From: Clostridia bacterium 41_269
Lineage (GTDB): Bacteria > Bacillota > DTU086
DNA: 64,000 nt
Assembly (NCBI GenBank): GCA_001508005.1
Contig: LGEZ01000007.1
Span: forward strand, 1-64,000
Direction of reading: 5' to 3'
Shown here: piece by piece, positions 19,974-30,314 of the stretch
Position numbering within the stretch: position 1 is the first letter of the stretch
Layout of the letters: every line of letters begins with the position of its first letter
Position numbers and translations under genes: made by a program
Notes under the pieces: model-generated
Database searches by the model: none
Told to the model about the DNA's origin: nothing
The model's input: only the letters and a program-made list of their open reading frames with translations

Positions 19974-21662
19974 TTAGTCTGGTCCACCTGCAGTGCCGTC
20001 CCCGCGTATATCCGCAACACCTTGAAATCCTTTTCTTTTATGCCTTCGGAGCACAGCCTGCACGCATCCTAAATAATATGAATAGGTGCTTCTTTTATCA
20101 ATTCGATAACCTTTGGCTTTAAGTCCCTCGATAATATCTTCGGGAAATCTATCTGCTTCTATGCTTATAAGACCTCCCAAGGAGCAGTGAAGTCTAGGGC
20201 GCCTCATAGCTTCACCCATATCCACCCCTTCTTCAACAATATGAATTAGAAACTGGGCAATGGTTGAAAAGATCCTTTCACTTCCAGGACTGCCTACAGC
20301 CATCCAGGGTTTTCCTCTATGAAAGATGATTGTGGGACAGGCTGAGCTCCAGGGAACAGCATTAGGCCTTAAATAATAAGGATGGGAAGGATCTTCATAT
20401 ACAAAGTCCATCATGTAATTATTGTACAGAAAGCCGAGACCTTCCGCAGCAGCATGGGAACCATATACCTTTTCGATGGACTGGGTTAAGCTTACAGCAT
20501 TTCCCCACCTGTCCATTACTGCTAGATGAGTAGTATCATGATCCAACAGCTCGTCAGCCGACTGCGTTATGGGCAGTGAAGAATCTATCTCTTCAGCAAC
20601 TGAAGCTGCCAATTCTCTGGCAAAAGATTTCTGAAGCAGAACTTTTCTCTTAACCTGAGGAAAGAAGTTCGGATCATAAGGACGCTCCATGCTCTCCCTA
20701 TAAGCCTTTCGCATCAGCTCAGCTAATAGGTGATAACTTTTTAAAGATTTCTCTGTAAGTATTTCAGAAGGAATGAACTCCAGCATCCTCAAAAGCAGCA
20801 GAAGAGTCCTTCCTGCCCCTGGAGGAGGCATGGTAGCAACAGTGAGTTCACGGTACCTCCTCTTTATCACTTTTCTTTCAATGGGCCAAGGAATCAATGC
20901 CAGATCATCATATCTTATTAGGCCTCCATTCTTCCTCATATCAGCATCTATCTGTCTTGCTACTTCACCTTGATAAAACTCCTTTATCCCTTTACGGGAA
21001 AGCCTCTTTAAAAGCTCAGCTAAGTCTTTTTGCACAAACAATTCTCCCGGCTCATAAGGTTCCTTTCCGTTTTTCAAAAAATATTTAGCACCAGAACGAG
21101 ACGGCACTTCAAAAAAACGCTCCAACTCATTTTTTTGAAGCAGGCTTTGTAGTTCGGTTGTTCTGTAGCCTTCAGCAGCAATCTGAATTGCTGGTTCCAA
21201 GATTTCTTCCCGTCTTAGGGTACCGTAATGAAAATAGAGATAATTCAGAACAGCAGGAGTGCTGGGCACCGTTGCAGCAAGATATCCTATCTGCAGATCT
21301 TCTTTTTTCAGGACATCAGGATGGGCCAGGGAAGGAGCCCTTGAAGAACCATCCACTGCAAAAGTTTTACCTCTATAGTGAACCAAAGCCATTGTCTGGC
21401 CTCCCAATCCGCTTGCTTGAGGTTCGCAAACAGCTAGGGCAAAGGCAGCAGCACATGCAGCATCAACAGCATTTCCGCCTCTTTTCAGCATTCTGATCCC
21501 AGCTTCAGTAGCTTCGGGAAAAGCCGTGGAAACCATACCTCCCTTAGCTTCAGCACATTTTCCATCACCGCTGGGAATAAATTCCCCTTCAATTTTTTCA
21601 AAGTTGATCACCTTATCACTCTCCCAATAATATAAAAAGATTTTTTCCCAATTATATACCAA
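19974..21662 (-). CDS. Gamma-glutamyltransferase family protein
   Basis: HDTTHLAVMDRWGNAVSLTQSIEKVYGS; GGNAVDAACAAAFALAVCEPQASGLGG. Confidence 0.9.
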   Translation of the reverse strand: MVYNWEKIFLYYWESDKVINFEKIEGEFIPSGDGKCAEAKGGMVSTAFPEATEAGIRMLKRGGNAVDAACAAAFALAVCEPQASGLGGQTMALVHYRGKTFAVDGSSRAPSLAHPDVLKKEDLQIGYLAATVPSTPAVLNYLYFHYGTLRREEILEPAIQIAAEGYRTTELQSLLQKNELERFFEVPSRSGAKYFLKNGKEPYEPGELFVQKDLAELLKRLSRKGIKEFYQGEVARQIDADMRKNGGLIRYDDLALIPWPIERKVIKRRYRELTVATMPPPGAGRTLLLLLRMLEFIPSEILTEKSLKSYHLLAELMRKAYRESMERPYDPNFFPQVKRKVLLQKSFARELAASVAEEIDSSLPITQSADELLDHDTTHLAVMDRWGNAVSLTQSIEKVYGSHAAAEGLGFLYNNYMMDFVYEDPSHPYYLRPNAVPWSSACPTIIFHRGKPWMAVGSPGSERIFSTIAQFLIHIVEEGVDMGEAMRRPRLHCSLGGLISIEADRFPEDIIEGLKAKGYRIDKRSTYSYYLGCVQAVLRRHKRKGFQGVADIRGDGTAGGPD

Positions 21663-21810
21663 AATCTATCTGCCAACTGACAATGAATAAAAATTTTTTG
21701 ATAAATATTTGACCATAAATTCTAAATTTTGTCGTTTTTTATGCAGAAAAAAATTTTTTTGGGGTAATATAAAACTAACCAAAATCATTTCAGCAGGGAG
21801 GTAGACATCA

Positions 21811-23760
21811 ATGGCTTTTGATTATCTTTTTCAACCCGGGAAAATTGGAAATATGGAAGTAAAAAACCGCCTAGTTATGCCTCCTATGAGCTCAAGGCTG
21901 TCCACCGTAAACGGAGAAGTGACAAAGGAACTTATAGCTTACTATGCTGAAAGAGCAAAGGGTGGAGTGGGAACCATAATAGTAGAATATTCCTACATAG
22001 ATGAATTTGAAAGCAGAGCCGCAATCTGTCAGCTGGGAGTGCAGAGCGACCACCATATTAAAGGGTTAAACGAACTAGCGGAAGCCATCCAGAGCTACGG
22101 TGCAAAAGCCATTCTTCAGATAGCCCATGGAGGTAGACAGACGGATCCAAGCAAAATGGGTATGGATCCTGTGGCACCTTCTGCGATTCCAGACCCCATG
22201 ACCAGCGCAGCCTTGGGACGACCCAATTGGGTGCGAGAACTGGATCAGGAAAAAATCCAGGAGATAATCGATTCCTTTGCAAAAGCAGCAAGAAGAACTA
22301 AAATGGCTGGTTTTGACGGTGTTGAACTCCACGGAGCCCACGGCTACCTATTATGTCAATTTCTTTCTCCCTTCAGCAACCGACGAAATGATATGTATGG
22401 AGGAGACCTTGAGGGTAGGGCTAGAATGCCTTTGGAAACAGTTGATCGAGTGCGTTCCACAGTGGGAAAAAATTTCCCTCTGCTTTATCGTCTTAGTGCC
22501 GACGAATTCGTCAAAGGCGGATTAACTCTTGAGGAAACCGTTCGATTTGCCCAGATGCTCGAAGAGGCAGGGGTAGACTGTATTCATGTATCCTGCGGCA
22601 ACTTTGCAAGCATTCACAGATTTGTTCCTCCTATTTACTTTAAACACGGATATTTTACATATTTAGCAGAGGAAATCAAAAAAGCAGTCAATATACCTGT
22701 TATAGCTGTGGGGGCAATTTCTGAGCCTGAACACGCAAACTGGCTAATAGAGCAGGGTAAAGCTGACTTCGTAGCTATGGGAAGAGCACTTATTGCAGAT
22801 CCCCATCTGCCGAACAAAGCAAAAGCTGGTAAACTGGACGAAATACGTCCTTGCATTAGGTGCAATGAAGGTTGCATAAACCGCTTCTTCAAAGGATGGA
22901 CCATACGCTGTGCCACAAACCCCCAGTGCGGCAGAGAAGTAGATTACGCTGAAATACCTCCAGTTCAAAAACCCTCTAAAGTTCTCGTTGTAGGAGGAGG
23001 TCCCTGTGGAATGGAAGCAGCTATCATTTCAGCTAAAAGGGGACACAGCGTAATCCTCTGTGAAAAAGAAGGAGAATTGGGAGGTCTCCTTAAAGATGTA
23101 GTGGTCCCGGATTACAAATACGATATAAAAAGGCTTCTTAACTATCTGAAATATATGGTTTACCACACGGATAATATCGAAATAAGGCTCCATACTGAAG
23201 TTACACCTGAATTGGTTCAAGAAATCTCTCCCGATATAGTTTTTGTAGCCACAGGATCAAGGGATTTTATTCCTGATTTTCCAGGTTCAGATAGACCCAA
23301 TGTTGTTTCAGGAATTGAGGTTTATGCTGGAAGACAGGAAGTAGGACAAAAGATTGTAGTGGCAGGAGGAGGACTTTTGGGATGTGAAACAGCCCTCATG
23401 CTTGCAAAACAGGGAAAAGAAGTTACTGTGGTTGAAAAACTTGATACCATAGCCTACGATGTGGAGCCATTAACTCAAATGACTTTAAAAGAAATGATGG
23501 CTGAACAAAACGTAAAAATTTTAACAGGCACTGCATTGGACAGCGTAACAGATGAAGGAGCAGTAATAATAGACAGGGAATTCAACAAAACAATTCTCCC
23601 AATGGACAACCTGGTAGTAGCCCTAGGAAGGAAGCCTAATAAGGAAGCTGTGGAAAAACTTATGGGCACGGCTCCTCAAGTAATACCCATAGGTGACTGT
23701 TTAGAAGCAGGGGATTTAGCAGACTGTATTCAGCAGGCTTTTGTTTATGCAGTAAGATAA
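21811..23760 (+). CDS. NADH:flavin oxidoreductase / 2,4-dienoyl-CoA reductase-like (OYE family with FAD/NAD domain)
   Basis: Old-yellow-enzyme barrel HGAHGYLLCQFLSP, 4Fe-4S Cys CIRCNEGCINR, GGGPCGMEAA. Confidence 0.92.
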   Translation: MAFDYLFQPGKIGNMEVKNRLVMPPMSSRLSTVNGEVTKELIAYYAERAKGGVGTIIVEYSYIDEFESRAAICQLGVQSDHHIKGLNELAEAIQSYGAKAILQIAHGGRQTDPSKMGMDPVAPSAIPDPMTSAALGRPNWVRELDQEKIQEIIDSFAKAARRTKMAGFDGVELHGAHGYLLCQFLSPFSNRRNDMYGGDLEGRARMPLETVDRVRSTVGKNFPLLYRLSADEFVKGGLTLEETVRFAQMLEEAGVDCIHVSCGNFASIHRFVPPIYFKHGYFTYLAEEIKKAVNIPVIAVGAISEPEHANWLIEQGKADFVAMGRALIADPHLPNKAKAGKLDEIRPCIRCNEGCINRFFKGWTIRCATNPQCGREVDYAEIPPVQKPSKVLVVGGGPCGMEAAIISAKRGHSVILCEKEGELGGLLKDVVVPDYKYDIKRLLNYLKYMVYHTDNIEIRLHTEVTPELVQEISPDIVFVATGSRDFIPDFPGSDRPNVVSGIEVYAGRQEVGQKIVVAGGGLLGCETALMLAKQGKEVTVVEKLDTIAYDVEPLTQMTLKEMMAEQNVKILTGTALDSVTDEGAVIIDREFNKTILPMDNLVVALGRKPNKEAVEKLMGTAPQVIPIGDCLEAGDLADCIQQAFVYAVR

Positions 23761-23784
23761 GAAACGGCACAGAAAAATAAAAAA

Positions 23785-23805
23785 GGCACTCTAAACTGTA
23801 GGGCC
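23785..23805. repeat. Left copy of ~21-bp terminator-hairpin duplication flanking repeat copy B
   Basis: ggcactctaaactgtagggcc vs right copy ggcactttaaactgaagtgcc (24076-24096), 18/21 identical. Confidence 0.75.
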
Positions 23806-23808
23806 TTT

Positions 23809-24070
23809 CAGTTTGTTGACAAAGGGTCTCTGCTGCAATTTTCTTACTCCTGAACTCACACTGGACATCTCTAAGCAAAGCTTAAAGACAAAACCGGACC
23901 GTCCCAAATTCGACGTCCTATCTCAGTTGGGGCTGGTGCTCACCTCCTATTCGCGCCTCCCGGTTTTGCCTTACGCTTCGCCAAGAGCTGTTAGCCAGTG
24001 CTCGTTAAGTCGTTTCGCAAACCGCAACAGAGACCTACTAAGATTTACTTAAGAGGGTTTGTCTACAGTC
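23809..24070 (-). repeat. Dispersed structured repeat, copy B (full length)
   Basis: Reverse-complement match to copies A and C; terminal stem GGTCTCTGTTGC/GCAGCAGAGACC. Confidence 0.93.
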
Positions 24071-24075
24071 TGAAA

Positions 24076-24102
24076 GGCACTTTAAACTGAAGTGCCTTTT
24101 TT
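24076..24102 (+). terminator. Terminator hairpin at outer side of repeat copy B
   Basis: ggcactttaaactgaagtgcctttttta. Confidence 0.85.
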
Positions 24103-24242
24103 ATTTTTTAAATAATAAGCATAAAAATGATAAAAATACTGAATAATAATAAGTTTAATTATTAATAAAAAATTAGTAAAAAATACTATTAAGTTAAAAG
24201 CTTGTATGGTATAATTTTCAAAAAAAGAAAGGGGTTTTGTTG

Positions 24243-24401
24243 ATGAGTAAATGGGAATGTACAATCTGCGGTTACATTTACGATCCCGAGGTAGGAGATC
24301 CTGACAACGGAATTGAGCCCGGCACTTCTTTTGAAAACCTTCCCGATGATTGGGTATGCCCTGTATGCAAAGTTGACAAAGGAAACTTTGTGGAAATTTA
24401 A
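24243..24401 (+). CDS. Rubredoxin (not in ORF track)
   Basis: Manual translation [52 protein letters not shown]. Confidence 0.97.
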   Translation: MSKWECTICGYIYDPEVGDPDNGIEPGTSFENLPDDWVCPVCKVDKGNFVEI

Positions 24402-24416
24402 GGAGGACTCCTCAAT

Positions 24417-24794
24417 ATGAACAAGCCAAATAAAAACAGTCTGGCAAACTATCTGCATACCAAAAAAGATGAAGGAAAAGAAAAGCACGTACCTGTAATT
24501 TACTGCCCTGAAGAAGTCACCGCAGGTGAAATTTTCGAAATAAAAATAGCCATTGGAGAAGAAGTGCCCCATCCAAATACTTGGGAACACCATATAAAAT
24601 GGATTCAGGTATTTGTCAAAGAAGAAAATAAAGAGCCCGTTCATGTGGCAACTTTTGACTTAGGACCCACCATTGCAGAACCCAAAGTAACTGTTGCAAT
24701 GAAACTCAATAAATCAGCAACCATACATGCCGTTGAGTACTGCAACATTCATGGGCTGTGGGAATCCTATGCCGAAATAAAAGTATCAGGATAA
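24417..24794 (+). CDS. Class II desulfoferrodoxin / superoxide reductase
   Basis: EVPHPNTWEHHIKWIQVF, EYCNIHGLWES Fe-binding motifs. Confidence 0.93.
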   Translation: MNKPNKNSLANYLHTKKDEGKEKHVPVIYCPEEVTAGEIFEIKIAIGEEVPHPNTWEHHIKWIQVFVKEENKEPVHVATFDLGPTIAEPKVTVAMKLNKSATIHAVEYCNIHGLWESYAEIKVSG

Positions 24795-24822
24795 GTTAAA
24801 TATGAGAATGAAAATTAAAAAG

Positions 24823-24857
24823 TCCCCATGGAAATTCCATGGGGATTTTTTATTATT
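24823..24857 (+). terminator. Intrinsic terminator
   Basis: tccccatggaaattccatggggattttttatt. Confidence 0.9.
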
Positions 24858-24861
24858 ATAT

Positions 24862-26115
24862 TTATTCCCTTTCTATGGACAATACTTGAGCATTTACAGC
24901 CTCTTCAGGCAGTTCTATGGTTAAATTCTGATTATATTTCAGATCCTCAACTTTTATATTCATTTGAATTCTTTTGATAGGAACAGCTTCTCCTTTAAAT
25001 TCTGGGGTAAAGGTAATAACAAACAGCAGCTCGCCACCTTTATCTGAAAAATCCACAGCGCCTATATTCTGAAATCCCCATAATGAAATATTTTCCATTA
25101 ACCCAACTGAATCTTCCCACAGCTTCATCAGCTGTTGATCCATCCCCAGCTGTGGATAAACAGTCTCTATGAATTCATTAAAATCTTTAATGGACCCGTA
25201 ACATGCTAGTTGGTAAACTTCCTCCCCATTTATTGTTGTTTTTCCCATCATGCGATAGCGTATGTACTTTTCAAGTTCAGGAGGTACAGAATAGGAATTG
25301 TCACTTATAACTTTATTTAAATCTGGATATATCCCTTCAGGGTAGCGATACCACTGCATTTCTCCACTTTCTTCATTGGGTATCTTAGCATATACTTTAT
25401 CTCCTATATAATACATTTCAGATATAAATTTGGCTTTATCAGCACCGGGAACATCAGCTTCCACTGTTATTTTCTGATGAACTTTATCGGGCATCACAAT
25501 TTCCTGATTTATTTCCATATTTACTTCAATATCATAAAGTATTCCCGTCTCCTCAGCCTCAGTTTGAGGAACTATTTTTATTTTAGCGTTGATTGTGCTG
25601 CTCATATCATTAATTTCTTTTAATTTTTCCTTTGCTTTTTCCATTATTGAAAGGGCTTCGGGATCTGATGTAAATATCCTGTCTAAAAAAGCACTGCCCT
25701 CTTCTCGGGTCATCACCCCAAAGGGATCTCCCTCTATTAAGCCGTAGCGCTCCAGCCAGGAACAGAAAGCATATGCCCACTCCCTCTGTTCTTTTGAAGT
25801 CAGAGAAAACAAAACCTCATCCTCAAGTCCCAGAGTCCTTACAACCATTGCAGCTGCTTCTGCACGGGTGATGCTGCGATCTAAAAAAAGCTCTCCACCT
25901 GGATAACCTTTAACTATCCCCTTCTGCTTAAGAAGTTCTGCAGGGAGAATTTTTTCGGCTTTTATCCCCGCTTTTTCAGCAAGCATGCCAGCAAATTCCC
26001 CTCTGGTAAGCTCTGTATCAGCTTTTAAATCCTCAGCCTGCACCTCAACCACAGGACATGCTGCAAACAGAAATGCAGCAAGAAGAACTCCAAACCATAG
26101 CCAACCTTTCCTCAT
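24862..26115 (-). CDS. SLH-domain-containing secreted protein with DUF6612-like lipoprotein region
   Basis: Signal peptide; KGYPGGELFLDRSITRAEAAAMVVR SLH repeat. Confidence 0.65.
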   Translation of the reverse strand: MRKGWLWFGVLLAAFLFAACPVVEVQAEDLKADTELTRGEFAGMLAEKAGIKAEKILPAELLKQKGIVKGYPGGELFLDRSITRAEAAAMVVRTLGLEDEVLFSLTSKEQREWAYAFCSWLERYGLIEGDPFGVMTREEGSAFLDRIFTSDPEALSIMEKAKEKLKEINDMSSTINAKIKIVPQTEAEETGILYDIEVNMEINQEIVMPDKVHQKITVEADVPGADKAKFISEMYYIGDKVYAKIPNEESGEMQWYRYPEGIYPDLNKVISDNSYSVPPELEKYIRYRMMGKTTINGEEVYQLACYGSIKDFNEFIETVYPQLGMDQQLMKLWEDSVGLMENISLWGFQNIGAVDFSDKGGELLFVITFTPEFKGEAVPIKRIQMNIKVEDLKYNQNLTIELPEEAVNAQVLSIERE

Positions 26116-26199
26116 AAATTATTAAGCCTCCCCATTAATTTATCCCTTCTCCGACAGCTTTACCTTATCATATCATCAAAGTTTTCTATATACAATGTA

Positions 26200-27081
26200 T
26201 TATGGTCTGCATACCTTACAGGGAACATATCCAGAACTCAGCGCTTCATTTCTACTTTTAAAATTCACCCTATTTGAGGGGCTGATCTTTTTAGCCCATA
26301 TACAGTCAGGGCGATGAAATTTTTTTGATCTCATATTTCCAATATAAGATGTCTCTCTCATCGAAGAATTCTGTAGTACTGCATTTCCCCAGAAACCCTT
26401 TCTGTTTTTTTGAGCTTCCCGCTGAAATTTGACAAAATAATCAGTGTACTTAACATCAGGAGGAAAGGTGGCTGTCTGAGCATAACCTCCTAAAAGCAAA
26501 ATTGCATTGAACATTTTATTCCTAATCTCGCTTTCACTGTTATTTTGGGGAACCTCCAGCCAAACATAGCGGAGGAGGCGTCCGTATTTATCCCTTTCAC
26601 TTACATCTTTCTCCAAATAAATGGTTCTTCCTAAAAGCTTTGATTTTGTGTAGTTCGAAGCCTCTTTGCCATAGGGTTCATGTCTAATTGTACTTTCTGG
26701 GGTATCAACCCCTATAAGCCTTACCTTCTCTTCTCTACCATTTAATGCAATTACAATGGTATCCCCATCAATTACTTCTGAAACATAAGCTTTAACAAAT
26801 CCTTCAGGAACTGCATCCTCTATTTGCAAATCCTTCTTTTTTTCGGCATCAGCAGAACTGTCTGCACTATCAGAAGGCGCTTCATTTAGACTGCTTTCCT
26901 GAACTTTTCCCCTTTCATTTGTTAAATTTGATGTGTCATCTTGAGAAGCACCGCAAGAAACCAGCAGAAAAGATGCTGTTAATAAAAATAAAACAAAAAC
27001 AGATAAAAATATTTTTTTACTAAATGATTTTTTGCTAAATGATTTGTTTTTTAACAAAAAGGCATTAGCAAAATTCTTCAT
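26200..27081 (-). CDS. Lipoprotein thermonuclease (SNase-like) with C-terminal Ada-like zinc motif
   Basis: Lipobox LLVSCG; VIDGDTIVIALNGREEKVRLIGVDTPES; C-terminal HRPDCIWA...VPCKVCRP. Confidence 0.85.
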   Translation of the reverse strand: MKNFANAFLLKNKSFSKKSFSKKIFLSVFVLFLLTASFLLVSCGASQDDTSNLTNERGKVQESSLNEAPSDSADSSADAEKKKDLQIEDAVPEGFVKAYVSEVIDGDTIVIALNGREEKVRLIGVDTPESTIRHEPYGKEASNYTKSKLLGRTIYLEKDVSERDKYGRLLRYVWLEVPQNNSESEIRNKMFNAILLLGGYAQTATFPPDVKYTDYFVKFQREAQKNRKGFWGNAVLQNSSMRETSYIGNMRSKKFHRPDCIWAKKISPSNRVNFKSRNEALSSGYVPCKVCRP

Positions 27082-27125
27082 TTTTAATGCCCCTCCATTG
27101 AAAAATTTTCTTTTTTTAATAGAAA

Positions 27126-28310
27126 TTGGTTTTTTTCCCAGCCCTTACGATAATTACTTTTATTGCATATGCTCCGGGCTATCTTGTCGCCTTTTTAGTA
27201 ATGTCAATGCTGATTGACAGGCAACCGCCTTTTAAAATTTCAGAACCTGATGTTCCCATAACAATTTTAATTGCTGCTCACAACGAAGAATCAAATATTG
27301 AAACAACTTTAAAGTATGTTGCTCTCCAAAAATACTCGGGACCAATATCGGTCATCATTGTTGATAATGCTTCAACAGATAATACTGCAGATGCTGCACG
27401 TTCAGCTGCAGAAAAATATAGAATCAATTTAAAAATTTTAAAAGAAAATAAAAAGGGCAAAAACTTTGCATTGAACAGGGGTTTTTCGGAAATAGATACA
27501 TCTCTTTTTATCACCCTAGATGCAGATACAATCCTTCATTCCCTTGCAGTTAAAAATATAGTTGCACGTCTATTAAGCTCACCTTCAGATGTTGGAGCTG
27601 TTGCAGGACATGTGCTTGTGAGAAACAGCAGGGATAATTTCTGGACAAAAATTCAGGATTGGGATTATTTCCTAGGCATTGCATCAATTAAAAGAATTCA
27701 AGGTTTGTTTCAAGGAACATTAGTAGCCCAGGGAGCCTTCAGCCTGTATAAAACTGAAGCTGTACGTCAGGCAGGAATGTGGCCTGACGCCATAGGAGAA
27801 GATATTGTGCTTACATGGAAGCTCATGCACGCAGGATATAGAGTCTATTTTGAACCCACAGCAGTAGCCTTCACTGTGGTTCCCAAAAACAGGAGGCATT
27901 TTATAAGGCATAGAAGCCGTTGGGCAAGGGGAATGTTCGAAGGAATTAGAACCGTTCAACCATGGAAGCAGCCTACATATTTAAAAAAGTTTTTAACTGC
28001 AGTAGACCTAATTATCCCATTCATTGATCTTTTTTATACATTAGTTTGGGTTCCCGGTTTAATACTGGCATGCTTTGGGAAATATTATATTGTGGGACCC
28101 TATACCCTTTTAGTTATGCCCTTAAACATTTTGGTATCATTTGTAATGCTCAGCTTTCAGAAAAGAATCTTCAGCATTCTTAATCTTAAGATAAGAAAAA
28201 ATCTTCTGGGACTTATATCATATATGCTCATTTACCAAATAATAATTTCTCCCATATCCCTTTGGGGTTACATTCAGCATATCCTCAATCTGCGCAGGAT
28301 ATGGCAGTAA
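27126..28310 (+). CDS. Glycosyltransferase family 2, membrane-associated
   Basis: TILIAAHNEESNIETTLKYV, LDADT, GEDIVLTWKLMHAGYRV, HRSRWARGMFEG. Confidence 0.88.
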   Translation: MVFFPALTIITFIAYAPGYLVAFLVMSMLIDRQPPFKISEPDVPITILIAAHNEESNIETTLKYVALQKYSGPISVIIVDNASTDNTADAARSAAEKYRINLKILKENKKGKNFALNRGFSEIDTSLFITLDADTILHSLAVKNIVARLLSSPSDVGAVAGHVLVRNSRDNFWTKIQDWDYFLGIASIKRIQGLFQGTLVAQGAFSLYKTEAVRQAGMWPDAIGEDIVLTWKLMHAGYRVYFEPTAVAFTVVPKNRRHFIRHRSRWARGMFEGIRTVQPWKQPTYLKKFLTAVDLIIPFIDLFYTLVWVPGLILACFGKYYIVGPYTLLVMPLNILVSFVMLSFQKRIFSILNLKIRKNLLGLISYMLIYQIIISPISLWGYIQHILNLRRIWQ

Positions 28311-28347
28311 GCCTCATAATATAAAAGCATTTTAATTTTTTTCATGA

Positions 28348-30237
28348 TTAATCAATAATTATTGAAGTGACTGCTTTTTCAAGAATTTCAGATATTCGGT
28401 TTACCATAGTTGATGTATCCACTAAAAATCCCGCTGCTAACAGAGCGTTATCAAATAACTGTTCAGCAATTTTTTCTGCAAACTGTTCGTCTTTATTTCT
28501 TAAGATATTTAAATTTTTTATAAGACTGTGATTAAAATTAATTTCAAGTATTTTGAGGCTCTTCATACCTAATTCCCGATTAATAGCCTGTACTGCCCTT
28601 TGCAGTCCTCCAGTGAATCCCTCAGGATTAAGCACCACTGCCGGGCTTTCCACAAGCCTTTTCGATTCTCTTATAATGGAAACCTTATCCCCTAAAATCC
28701 CTTTTAACCATTTCTTGAAATCTTCCATTTCATCTTTTGGAAAAACTTCATCTTTACTTTTCTCTCCAAGGGGTCCTGGAAGCTCCAAATTTTCCTGATC
28801 AATAGAAATAATTTTTTTCCCCTTATAATCCCCTATAAGATTAAAAATATAATCATCTGCTGCATCGTCAGTATACAATACCTCCAAATCCTGCCTGCGA
28901 AAAGCCTCCATGTAAGGACTGGAATCGGCCATATCCCTTGATGGAGTATTTAGATAATAAATAACCTTCTGTTCCTCTTTCATTCTTCCTACATAATCTT
29001 TTAAGGAAGTTAGTTTATCTGGCTCTAGTTTGGAAGATTGAAAACGCATCAGTTCCAACAGATCGTCTCTAAAATCCCCATCCGTTGCAGCACCTTCTCT
29101 AATAAAAGAACCAAATTTTTTCCAAAATTCACTATATTTATTTTCATCTTTTTCTGCCTGTTCCTTTAAAAATTTCAAAAACCTGCCTGTGATAACCTTT
29201 TTAAGTCGCGCAGCAAGGGCACTCCCCTGAAAGCTCTCCCTAGAAATATTTAATGGGATTTCTTCGCTGTCAACCACACCTTTTAAGAAACGAAGCCATT
29301 TGGGCAGTATATCTTCACATTTCTGCTGTATAAGTATTTTTTGGCTGTAAAGATTAACCCCTGGCTCAAGCCTGCCCAGTCCAAAACGCTCAAAATTTTC
29401 TTCCGGTACAAAAAGAATTGCGCTGATGGAAATGGGTACATCAGAAGTAAAATGAAAAGTCATCAAGGGATCATCATAAGCATTGGCTATATACTTATAA
29501 AACTCTGCGTACTCTTCCTTGGTTATCTCATTTTTGTTTTTTGTCCATAAAGCCTTTATAGTATTAACCCTTTCCCCGTTGACAAAAATGGGAAAAGGAA
29601 CAAAACTGGAATATTTTTTAATAATTTCTTTTATTTTGTTTTGATCCGCAAACTCCTGAGCATCTTCTTTTAAATAAAGAACCACTTTCGTTCCCCTTGT
29701 AATTCCCTCTGCTTTTTCAATGGTATAAGTTCCTGCTCCGCAGGAAGACCATATCCATCCTTCTTCTCCTTGTTTATAAGAACGGGTATAAACTTCTACT
29801 CTGTCAGCTACCATAAAAGCCGAATAAAAACCTACACCAAACTGACCTATTAAATTTACATCTCTCTCATTTCCTTGAACCAAGTGTTCAACAAACTTTT
29901 TTGAACCTGAATAGGCAATGGTCCCTAAGTTTTCTATGAGCTCTTCCTTCGTCATTCCAACCCCAGTATCAGATATAACAAAGGTACCTTCATTTTTATT
30001 CAAATCTATTTTTATTTCTAAAGGCAGCTCTCCATCAGCAATATTCTTCTGAGTTATCTTCAAATAGCGCAGTTTTTCCAGTGCATCAGAAGCGTTGGAA
30101 ATGAGCTCCCTTACAAAAATTTCTCTATCGGTATAAAGAGAATTAACTACAATATTTAAAAGCTGTTGAACCTCCGCCCCAAAGCTTCGTGTTTCCCTTT
30201 GAGAACTTCTCTCCATATCCTTGACCTCCTCCCCCAT
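28348..30237 (-). CDS. htpG: Molecular chaperone HtpG (Hsp90)
   Basis: ELISNASDALEKLRYL, GQFGVGFYSAFMVAD. Confidence 0.96.
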   Translation of the reverse strand: MGEEVKDMERSSQRETRSFGAEVQQLLNIVVNSLYTDREIFVRELISNASDALEKLRYLKITQKNIADGELPLEIKIDLNKNEGTFVISDTGVGMTKEELIENLGTIAYSGSKKFVEHLVQGNERDVNLIGQFGVGFYSAFMVADRVEVYTRSYKQGEEGWIWSSCGAGTYTIEKAEGITRGTKVVLYLKEDAQEFADQNKIKEIIKKYSSFVPFPIFVNGERVNTIKALWTKNKNEITKEEYAEFYKYIANAYDDPLMTFHFTSDVPISISAILFVPEENFERFGLGRLEPGVNLYSQKILIQQKCEDILPKWLRFLKGVVDSEEIPLNISRESFQGSALAARLKKVITGRFLKFLKEQAEKDENKYSEFWKKFGSFIREGAATDGDFRDDLLELMRFQSSKLEPDKLTSLKDYVGRMKEEQKVIYYLNTPSRDMADSSPYMEAFRRQDLEVLYTDDAADDYIFNLIGDYKGKKIISIDQENLELPGPLGEKSKDEVFPKDEMEDFKKWLKGILGDKVSIIRESKRLVESPAVVLNPEGFTGGLQRAVQAINRELGMKSLKILEINFNHSLIKNLNILRNKDEQFAEKIAEQLFDNALLAAGFLVDTSTMVNRISEILEKAVTSIIID

Positions 30238-30314
30238 CTATTAGAGGAAACCTGCTGAAATCTAATGATAAAAAAGATCAGCAAATTGTCAATATTTTCT
30301 TACATTTTCCTTTT

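Noticed and set aside
23813-24052. 79-aa ORF inside repeat copy B (and 54181-54420 inside copy C)
   Set aside because: Reading frame is not preserved among copies while stem structures are; better explained as structured non-coding element.
26980-27060. Short tandem repeat encoding SFSKKSFSKK at the start of the thermonuclease lipoprotein
   Set aside because: Only two units of about 15 bp in a low-complexity signal-peptide region; no clear significance.
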